A stretch of 13,043 nucleotides of DNA from Propionibacteriaceae bacterium (GTDB lineage Bacteria > Actinomycetota > Actinomycetes > Propionibacteriales > Propionibacteriaceae): assembly GCA_031282235.1 (NCBI GenBank), contig JAITED010000009.1:1-13043 (forward strand), written 5' to 3'. Both the position numbers and the translations under genes were made by a program. Positions 8,499-13,043 of this stretch are shown piece after piece. Numbering within the stretch: position 1 is the first letter of the stretch; each line of letters begins with the position of its first letter. The notes below the pieces were generated by a model that searched no databases, was not told the DNA's origin, and saw only the letters and a list, made by a program, of their open reading frames with translations.

Positions 8499-8509
8499 AC
8501 ATCGGTCAG
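8497..8509 (+). repeat. 13-base direct repeat shared with the antitoxin gene
   Basis: AAACATCGGTCAG at 8497-8509 recurs exactly at 8787-8799, inside the Phd-type antitoxin gene, where it encodes its TNIGQ. The first copy starts within the stop codon of the ApeA-like gene. It may be a relic of a second antitoxin gene or a deletion/recombination junction. The gltB fragment lies between the two copies. Confidence 0.6.
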
Positions 8510-8520
8510 CCTGCCATGGA

Positions 8521-8597
8521 ATCACCGGCTGCTGCGTTCTCCCCGGTAGCCCCGCGATGGTCAAGGTTAGCTAGCGCGGTAAGCCCCTGCGCCACGA
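8521..8597 (-). pseudogene. Fragment of gltB (codons ~34-59)
   Basis: These 77 bases align without gaps to 6683-6759 inside gltB, and by eye 72 positions match. On the minus strand the fragment reads VVAQGLTALANLDHRGATGE and then NAAAGD, against GltB residues in the same order; most differences fall at third codon positions, so the sequence evolved as coding DNA. Homology may run on to about 8606 with a one-base gap. It has no start, no gltB promoter and no further gltB sequence on either side, so it is a relic. It points the same way as the true gltB, and sits in the gap 8499-8757 between the ApeA-like gene and the toxin-antitoxin pair. A partial duplication, or the scar of recombination with a related strain's gltB, are both possible. 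Confidence 0.88.
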
Positions 8598-8671
8598 CAC
8601 CTGACTACAAAATCACTAGCAAGGTAGGCAAACATCAGCTCTAGGGGATTACGAGATGCATACCAGAGCTA

Positions 8672-8699
8672 TTAGACTCCTTGGAATCGCACGTATAAT
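8672..8699 (+). promoter_or_regulatory. Candidate promoter of the toxin-antitoxin pair
   Basis: A perfect TATAAT (8694-8699) lies 16 bases after TTAGAC (8672-8677), a weak -35. It would start transcription near 8706, about 50 bases before the antitoxin GTG. Confidence 0.5.
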
Positions 8700-8728
8700 A
8701 TGATATTAACCGCACGATTCAGTATGAT
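8688..8728 (+). promoter_or_regulatory. Candidate autoregulatory operator of the antitoxin
   Basis: Overlapping the -10 is a 13-base palindrome, TAATAT-G-ATATTA (8696-8708). In addition CGCACG followed by TATGAT occurs twice (8688-8704 and 8711-8728) about 23 bases apart. Phd-type antitoxins with their PIN partner commonly bind such repeats to repress their own promoter; here this is inferred only from position and symmetry. Confidence 0.45.
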
Positions 8729-8757
8729 TTATGTGTACGATAGAAAGGAGTTGTGCC

Positions 8758-8976
8758 GTGCTAATCACCGCGACGGAGCTGAAAACAAACATCGGTCAGT
8801 ATCTGGATACCGTCAGCCGCGAGGACATATTCATCAGCCGTAAAGGCAAGATAATCGCCAAAATAACCGACCCGGCTCGGGACAAGGTTGCGCTGTTAGA
8901 CAGTCTGGTTGGGATAGCCGAAAATGTGACCTTATCCGCTGCGCAAGCACGCGCCGAAAGGCTGGCTGACGCATGA
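8758..8976 (+). CDS. Phd/YefM-type antitoxin
   Basis: Predicted antitoxin of 72 residues. The frame is open to an ATG at 8731, but the GTG at 8758 has AAAGGAG seven bases upstream and yields the normal family start LITATELKTNIGQYLDTV, so it is chosen. The N-terminal half is the DNA-binding Phd fold (ATELKTNIGQYL, then DIFISRKGKIIAKI). The last ~30 residues (NVTLSAAQARAERLADA) form a charged tail that would wrap the toxin. Its stop overlaps the toxin start as ATGA, the classic coupling of antitoxin and toxin. In this family the antitoxin is unstable and, with the toxin, represses the shared promoter. It is the intact addiction pair of the accessory region. Confidence 0.88.
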   Translation: MLITATELKTNIGQYLDTVSREDIFISRKGKIIAKITDPARDKVALLDSLVGIAENVTLSAAQARAERLADA

Positions 8977-9395
8977 GGGTAATCATCGACACAAACGTCA
9001 TTATTGACGTATTGGAGCGCCGGGAAGCCTTTTTTGCTGATTCTTACGCGGTCTGCAAACTCGCAGCGGAGGGCATACTGGATGCTTTCACCCCAGCGAG
9101 CAGCATCACTGACGTTCACTACATCATCAGGAAAAGTACGCAGGATGCGAGCGCGGCACGAAATGCCATCACCACACTGTTACAACTGATACGAGTGTGC
9201 GATACCACAGCTGCCGACATAACTGCTGCCCTCGCTCAAAACACTCCGGATTTTGAGGACGCGGTACTGGCCGCCACCGCCAGACGCGAGAAAGCGGCCT
9301 ACATAATTACCAGAGATACCTCCGGCTTTGACAACTCTGCTGTTCCGGCCATCTCCCCGAGCGAGTTCATCGCTAGCCGTAATTTAATCGGTTGA
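8973..9395 (+). CDS. PIN-domain ribonuclease toxin (VapC-like, PIN_3 type)
   Basis: Predicted toxin that cuts RNA, 140 residues, a usual size for VapC-like proteins. The four acidic residues expected for the metal site are visible: Asp6 in IIDTNVIIDVL, Asp47 in SSITDVHYI, Asp96 in DFEDAVLAATA, and Asp115 in ITRDTSGF. The pattern of the first half (TPASSITDVHYIIRK) suggests the PIN_3 group rather than classical VapC. The ATG overlaps the antitoxin stop (ATGA), and GAAAGG about 11 bases upstream is a modest ribosome site. The 3' end overlaps the convergent lgt gene by 12 bases, so transcription of the two can collide. No damage is seen; it looks functional. Confidence 0.9.
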   Translation: MRVIIDTNVIIDVLERREAFFADSYAVCKLAAEGILDAFTPASSITDVHYIIRKSTQDASAARNAITTLLQLIRVCDTTAADITAALAQNTPDFEDAVLAATARREKAAYIITRDTSGFDNSAVPAISPSEFIASRNLIG

Positions 9396-10376
9396 TACGT
9401 CGCTAAACGTCGCAGCATCAACCTCGTCATGCCCAGTATCGGAAGTATCTGAATCATCCGGGGTGTCGGAAGTATCAGACGTATCCAAACCATCGGACGT
9501 ATCCGAGGCATCTGACGTATCCGAAACGTCCGAAGCATCAGCGGTGGGCGCGATGGGGGCGAAGGGGGCGGGGTCGGCACCGGGGCGCTTTATCAGTTGC
9601 CAGATTAGGACAAGGGCGGCTACTAGGAAGATGGCGGCGGTGGCCCAGTTGTTTACGCGGATGCCGGCGGGGGCGTTTACGGGGTCGATACGAATCAGCT
9701 CTATGAAGAAGCGGCCAAAGGTGTACCACAGCACGTATGAGGTGAACAGTTTGCCGTAGCCGAAGTTGTTACCGCGGCTGAGCAGGAATAACACTAGGAT
9801 GCCGAACAGGTTCCACAGCCCCTCGTATAGGAATGTGGGGTGGAAAGTGGCGTATTCGCCGTAGCCAAAGGGGCGATGTATGGCGTCAATCTCTAAACCC
9901 CACGGCAGTTCCGTTGGGCTGCCGAAAACCTCCTGATTGAACCAGTTGCCGAGTCGCCCTACGGCTTGCGCTGCCAGCAGGGTGGGGGCAAAAACATCCA
10001 TGACCGCGGCCATGTCCAAGTGGTGAATCCGGCAAAACACCCACGCGCCGATAGCGCCGCCGATGACGGCACCGATGATGCCCAAGCCACCGTTCCAAAT
10101 CCTGAAGATGTCAAGCCAATCGCGCCCCGCCGTGAAGTAGCGCTGCCACTCGGTGACCACATGGTAGATACGCGCCCCTACGATGCCGCAGATGATGGCA
10201 GTGAACGCCAAAGAGTCGAACGTGTCAGCGTCGCCGCCCCAACTCACCATCCGGCGTTTGCCCCAGAACCAAGCGACGCCGATAGCCGCCAACAGGCACA
10301 GCGCGTAGATGTGAATGGTGAACGGGCCGAGGTGAATGGACGACCAAGGCGGGGATGGTATAAATAACGCAAACAT
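9384..10376 (-). CDS. lgt: Prolipoprotein diacylglyceryl transferase
   Basis: Integral membrane enzyme that moves a diacylglyceryl group from phosphatidylglycerol to the lipobox cysteine of prelipoproteins, the first step of lipoprotein maturation. It has 330 residues from the ATG at 10376; a TTG three bases upstream is unnecessary. Several hydrophobic membrane segments are visible. The signature GRLGNWFNQEVFG is at 140-152, and FHPTFLYEGLWNL at 178-190 is also typical. At the position of E. coli His103 (GGMSFHGG) this protein has GGLGIIGA. Its start overlaps the hisI stop by one base (TGATG), so translation is probably coupled. After the last membrane segment, residues ~265-330 form an acidic cytoplasmic tail made largely of Ser-Asp-Thr repeats. 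The 3' end overlaps the PIN toxin gene by 12 bases. Confidence 0.96.
   Translation of the reverse strand: MFALFIPSPPWSSIHLGPFTIHIYALCLLAAIGVAWFWGKRRMVSWGGDADTFDSLAFTAIICGIVGARIYHVVTEWQRYFTAGRDWLDIFRIWNGGLGIIGAVIGGAIGAWVFCRIHHLDMAAVMDVFAPTLLAAQAVGRLGNWFNQEVFGSPTELPWGLEIDAIHRPFGYGEYATFHPTFLYEGLWNLFGILVLFLLSRGNNFGYGKLFTSYVLWYTFGRFFIELIRIDPVNAPAGIRVNNWATAAIFLVAALVLIWQLIKRPGADPAPFAPIAPTADASDVSDTSDASDTSDGLDTSDTSDTPDDSDTSDTGHDEVDAATFSDVSTD
9435..9533 (-). repeat. Degenerate SD/SDT-coding repeat in the lgt tail
   Basis: Codons ~282-314 of lgt encode alternating Ser-Asp with Thr, Val or Ala (SDVSDTSDASDTSDG and onward). At the DNA level short units such as GACGTATCCGA recur on the plus strand (for example near 9478, 9493 and 9512). 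Such low-complexity coding DNA is prone to length change in steps of six bases without breaking the frame. Confidence 0.75.
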
Positions 10377-10708
10377 CAATTCACTACCCTATCGGCTATC
10401 AGGGCTTCTTGAAAACAGGAGTAACTTCCGGTGTGGCAGGCCGCCCCCGTCTGATGCACCAGATAGAGCACGGCATCGCGGTCACAATCCACATACACCG
10501 CCCGCACCTGCTGGGTGTGCCCGGAGGTTTCGCCTTTCACCCACTGCTGCTGGCGTTCCCGAGAGAAATACGTAGCGAACCCGGTACGCAGCGTAGCTTC
10601 CAGCGCCGCCTTATCAGCCCACGCCAACATCAACACCGCTTGGGTGCTGGCATCCTGCGCGACGACGGGTATCAACCCGGCTTCATTGAAACGTAAATCA
10701 TCAAACAT
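10376..10708 (-). CDS. hisI: Phosphoribosyl-AMP cyclohydrolase
   Basis: Third step of histidine biosynthesis: opens the adenine ring of phosphoribosyl-AMP. The 110 residues match the single-domain enzyme; the HisE pyrophosphohydrolase domain found fused in some bacteria is absent. Key motifs: WVKGETSGHTQQV (56-68), the metal-binding DCDRDAVL (Asp74, Asp76, Asp78 with Cys75), and ACHTGSYSCF with Cys91 and Cys98 for zinc. The ATG has GAGG five bases upstream. gatB ends 16 bases before it and lgt begins in its stop codon, so it lies within one minus-strand operon. In many Actinobacteria the trp genes lie between hisI and lgt; here they are missing. Confidence 0.97.
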   Translation of the reverse strand: MFDDLRFNEAGLIPVVAQDASTQAVLMLAWADKAALEATLRTGFATYFSRERQQQWVKGETSGHTQQVRAVYVDCDRDAVLYLVHQTGAACHTGSYSCFQEALIADRVVN

Positions 10709-10724
10709 GAGAGCCTCAATCAGC

Positions 10725-12221
10725 TTAGGATTCGCTCAACTGCGCTAACACCAGTTCGCGCACTTTAGCGGCATCGGCCTGTCCGTGCAAGGTACGCATC
10801 ACCGCTCCGATGAGCGCGCCAGCCGCTGCCGGTTTACCGGAGCGCACCTTGGCGGCAATCTCGGGGTTGTCCGCGATAGCGGCGGCGATAGCAGCCTGCA
10901 ACGCCCCAGCGTCGCTCGTCACGGCCAGCCCGTGTAACTGCACCACCGCAGCGGGGCTGCCCTCCCCCGCCAACACCCCGGCGATGACTTGGCGAGCCAA
11001 GCTATCGTTCAGGCTGCCGGTCTCCACCAACGCCTGCACCTCGGCCACTTCCCGCGGGGTAATCGGCAACTCTGGCAGTGTCACGCCCGTCTCGTTGGCG
11101 CGCCGCGCCAGTTCGGTTAGCCACCACTTCCGGGCGCTCGCCGGGCTACAGCCAGCATCCACCGTCTCCGCAATGAGGTCTAATGCGCCCTCACTAGCCA
11201 AAATGTCCCCGAACTCCCGGGGCGTGAACCCCCATTCGGCGGCCAGCCGCGCCCGGCGCACCGCCGGATGCTCCGGGCGCGTGGTGCGCAACTCCTCCAC
11301 CCAAGCCGGGTCGGGAGCCACCGGCACCAAATCGGGTTCCGGGAAATAGCGATAATCTTCAGCGGTCTCTTTGGAACGCCCCGGCGTGGTGTAGCCGCCC
11401 TCGTTCCAATGCCGCGTCTCCTGTTTCACGCGCCCACCGGCGGTCAGAATCGCACCTTGGCGCTGCATCTCGTAGCGCACCGCATCCGTCACGGCTTTGA
11501 GCGAGTTGACGTTCTTGGTTTCGCTTCTGATGCCCAAAACGTCGCTACCTTTGGGGCTGAGCGACACGTTCACATCACAGCGTAAGTTTCCGCGCTCCAT
11601 ACGAGCCTCAGACACCCCCAGCGCCCGCACCATGTCTCGCAGGAACGCCAGATACCCGGAGGCCACTTCGGGGGCGGCGGCACCGGTGCCATGAATCGTC
11701 TTGGTGACGACCTCCATCAGCGGCACCCCGGCACGGTTGTAGTCGAGGAGCGAATAATCGGCTCCCGAGATACGCCCCACGCCGCCGACGTGGGTCAGTT
11801 TGCCCGCGTCCTCCTCCATATGCACCCGCTCAATGGGCACTTGATACGTAACCCCACCGACCTCAACGGCGATGCCGCCATCGAAACACAGCGGCTCGTC
11901 GTACTGTGAAACCTGATAGTCCTTCGGCATGTCGGGATAGAAGTAGTTTTTACGCGCAAAGCGGCACCACTTAGCAATTTCGCAGTTCAGCGACAGCCCA
12001 ATACGTATCGCTGACTCCACCGCTTTCCGGTTCAACACCGGCAGCGAACCGGGCAACCCTAAGCACACCGGGCAGACGTGGCTGTTGGGTTCCCCGCCGA
12101 AATCGGTGGGGCAACCGCACCACATTTTGGACGCGGTGGAGAGTTCGACGTGCACCTCCAACCCCAGTACCGGGTCGAAACGCTCTACCACTTCGTCAAA
12201 CGGCAGCAACTCGTCACTCAT
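10725..12221 (-). CDS. gatB: Aspartyl/glutamyl-tRNA amidotransferase subunit B
   Basis: Binds the mischarged Glu-tRNA(Gln) or Asp-tRNA(Asn) and carries the kinase and transamidase site of GatCAB, which makes Gln-tRNA and/or Asn-tRNA in the cytoplasm. It has 498 residues from the ATG at 12221. Open frame extends to 12281 inside gatA, but MSDELLPFDEVVERFDPVLGLEVHVEL begins at this ATG, as the family does. Zinc ligands Cys35, Cys37, Cys50 and Cys53 are present (WCGC, then CPVC). ARKNYFYPDMPKDYQVSQYD and HMEEDAGKLTH follow in the cradle domain. The helical and YqeY-like tail that grips the tRNA ends with GALIGAVMR and a C-terminal helix. The start overlaps the gatA stop by one base (TGATG), with only a weak ribosome site, so coupling is likely. 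Confidence 0.98.
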   Translation of the reverse strand: MSDELLPFDEVVERFDPVLGLEVHVELSTASKMWCGCPTDFGGEPNSHVCPVCLGLPGSLPVLNRKAVESAIRIGLSLNCEIAKWCRFARKNYFYPDMPKDYQVSQYDEPLCFDGGIAVEVGGVTYQVPIERVHMEEDAGKLTHVGGVGRISGADYSLLDYNRAGVPLMEVVTKTIHGTGAAAPEVASGYLAFLRDMVRALGVSEARMERGNLRCDVNVSLSPKGSDVLGIRSETKNVNSLKAVTDAVRYEMQRQGAILTAGGRVKQETRHWNEGGYTTPGRSKETAEDYRYFPEPDLVPVAPDPAWVEELRTTRPEHPAVRRARLAAEWGFTPREFGDILASEGALDLIAETVDAGCSPASARKWWLTELARRANETGVTLPELPITPREVAEVQALVETGSLNDSLARQVIAGVLAGEGSPAAVVQLHGLAVTSDAGALQAAIAAAIADNPEIAAKVRSGKPAAAGALIGAVMRTLHGQADAAKVRELVLAQLSES

Positions 12222-13043
12222 CAGCGCACCACTTTCGTATTCGGTAGCAGCGGGGCTTTCTCCAGCAGTGCCCCGCCCCATTTGGCGCTCAACTCCCGCT
12301 CCAAAGCGGCACCCACCAGATACAGCCGGTCATCGGCCAACGCCGGTGCCATTACCTGAAATCCGACCGGCAACCCATCTTCGGGAGCCAAACCGCACGG
12401 GAAAGCTGCCGCCGCAATCCCGGCCAGATTGGCAGGGATGGTACACAAATCGCTCACATACATCGCCAGCGGGTCGTCAATGTGTTCCCCCAACTTGAAC
12501 GCCGTCGTCGGCGTGGCGGGCGACACCAATACGTCGCACTTCTCAAACGCCGCTGCGAAGTCGCGGGCGATTAGGGTACGCATCTTCTGCGCGGAGCCGT
12601 AGAAAGCATCGTAGTAACCGGCGGAGAGCGCGTAAGTGCCCAAGATAATCCGGCGTTTTGCCTCTGCCCCGAACCCTTTCCCACGGCTGAGACGCATCAC
12701 CATCTCTGTCGAGTTGATGCCGTCGTCGCCGACTCGCAGCCCGTAGCGCATCCCGTCATAGCGCGCCAGATTGCTGGACACCTCAGCGGGCATAATCAGA
12801 TAATACGTAGCCAGCGCGTGTATAAAGTGCGGGCAGGACACTTCCACCACCTCAGCCCCGCACGCCTGTAACGTAGCGATGGCTTCGCGTACCCGCAACT
12901 CCACACCGGGGGCGTACCCCTCGCCGCCCAACTCGGTGACCAAGCCAATACGTAGCCCTTTCACGTCGCCGCTTCGCGCTGCCCCCACCACATCGGGCGC
13001 CGGCGCCGTTAGGGAAGTGGAATCCATCGGGTCGTGACCGGCA
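12221..13043 (-). CDS. gatA: Aspartyl/glutamyl-tRNA amidotransferase subunit A, C-terminal part
   Basis: Glutaminase subunit of GatCAB that releases ammonia from glutamine and channels it to GatB. About 273 residues are visible and the frame is open to the window edge, beginning AGHDPMDSTSL, a conserved stretch just after the catalytic serine loop of the amidase family. The Lys-cis-Ser-Ser triad therefore lies outside the window. An apparent start at 13027 is only an internal Met. Later landmarks are SLSRGKGFGAEAKRRI-like MRLSRGKGFGAEAKRRIILG, YYDAFYGSAQKMRTLI, CDVLVSPATPTTAFKLG, and DLCTIPANLAGIAAAAFPCG, then LPVGFQVMAP. It overlaps gatB by one base and should form one operon with it. gatC is not in the window; it may lie upstream. 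Confidence 0.97.
   Translation of the reverse strand, partial: AGHDPMDSTSLTAPAPDVVGAARSGDVKGLRIGLVTELGGEGYAPGVELRVREAIATLQACGAEVVEVSCPHFIHALATYYLIMPAEVSSNLARYDGMRYGLRVGDDGINSTEMVMRLSRGKGFGAEAKRRIILGTYALSAGYYDAFYGSAQKMRTLIARDFAAAFEKCDVLVSPATPTTAFKLGEHIDDPLAMYVSDLCTIPANLAGIAAAAFPCGLAPEDGLPVGFQVMAPALADDRLYLVGAALERELSAKWGGALLEKAPLLPNTKVVR

Noticed and set aside
8731..8757. Earlier ATG start for the antitoxin
   Set aside because: The GTG at 8758 has a strong AAAGGAG at good spacing, and the extra residues (MCTIERSCA) do not fit the family.
9966..10367. A 133-residue plus-strand frame opposite lgt
   Set aside because: Antisense shadow with no motif; lgt is fully supported by its signature and neighbours.
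12222..12281. Upstream start for gatB
   Set aside because: It would add 20 residues inside gatA that do not fit the family; the TGATG junction at 12221 mirrors the hisI/lgt junction.
387..12954. TACGTA appears at least eight times (387, 7533, 7542, 10569, 11845, 12002, 12804, 12949), more than the two or three expected by base composition
   Set aside because: Most copies are within coding sequence in different frames, and codon preference for CGT and ATC/TAC next to each other can account for them. There is no shared spacing or context.

Overview
The window looks like a chromosomal segment of a moderately GC-rich actinobacterium. The evidence is the housekeeping gene set (gatA, gatB, hisI, lgt, gltB, gltD), the frequent GTG starts and stop/start overlaps, the actinobacterial style of Lgt, and the neighbourhood of hisI, lgt and gltBD, which in many Actinobacteria border the trp gene cluster. 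I cannot name the species; a member of the Actinomycetales is a guess.

Layout from high to low coordinate, which is the direction of most transcription. At 13043-9384 on the minus strand lies a tight block: gatA (5' end cut by the window edge), gatB, hisI and lgt. gatA/gatB and hisI/lgt are joined by one-base TGATG overlaps. The trp genes that usually separate hisI from lgt are absent. At 9395-7093 is an accessory plus-strand region: a Phd-type antitoxin with a PIN-domain toxin, a protein that resembles the N-terminal part of ApeA/HEPN-type defence proteins, and a GNAT acetyltransferase. Between the ApeA-like gene and the toxin-antitoxin pair lies a 77-base broken copy of the gltB 5' region. 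At 6859-898 on the minus strand is gltBD, the two subunits of glutamate synthase. At 784-1 on the minus strand is an AbiE (type IV toxin-antitoxin) locus in which the antitoxin is intact but the toxin seems to have lost its catalytic middle.

How the genes work together: GatA and GatB are two subunits of the amidotransferase that completes Gln-tRNA and/or Asn-tRNA; HisI is a histidine biosynthesis enzyme; Lgt starts lipoprotein maturation; GltBD makes glutamate from glutamine and 2-oxoglutarate. Around gltBD, on both sides, are defence or addiction genes in various states of decay.

The strongest points for a second look are the lost trp block, the internally deleted AbiEii, the gltB fragment with its nearby direct repeat, the short ApeA-like protein without a visible HEPN RNase motif, and the Ser-Asp-Thr repeat tail on Lgt. 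I found no RNA gene, CRISPR array, insertion sequence or tRNA. No stretch longer than 300 bases lacks a gene; the larger gaps are described in the regulatory and repeat entries.
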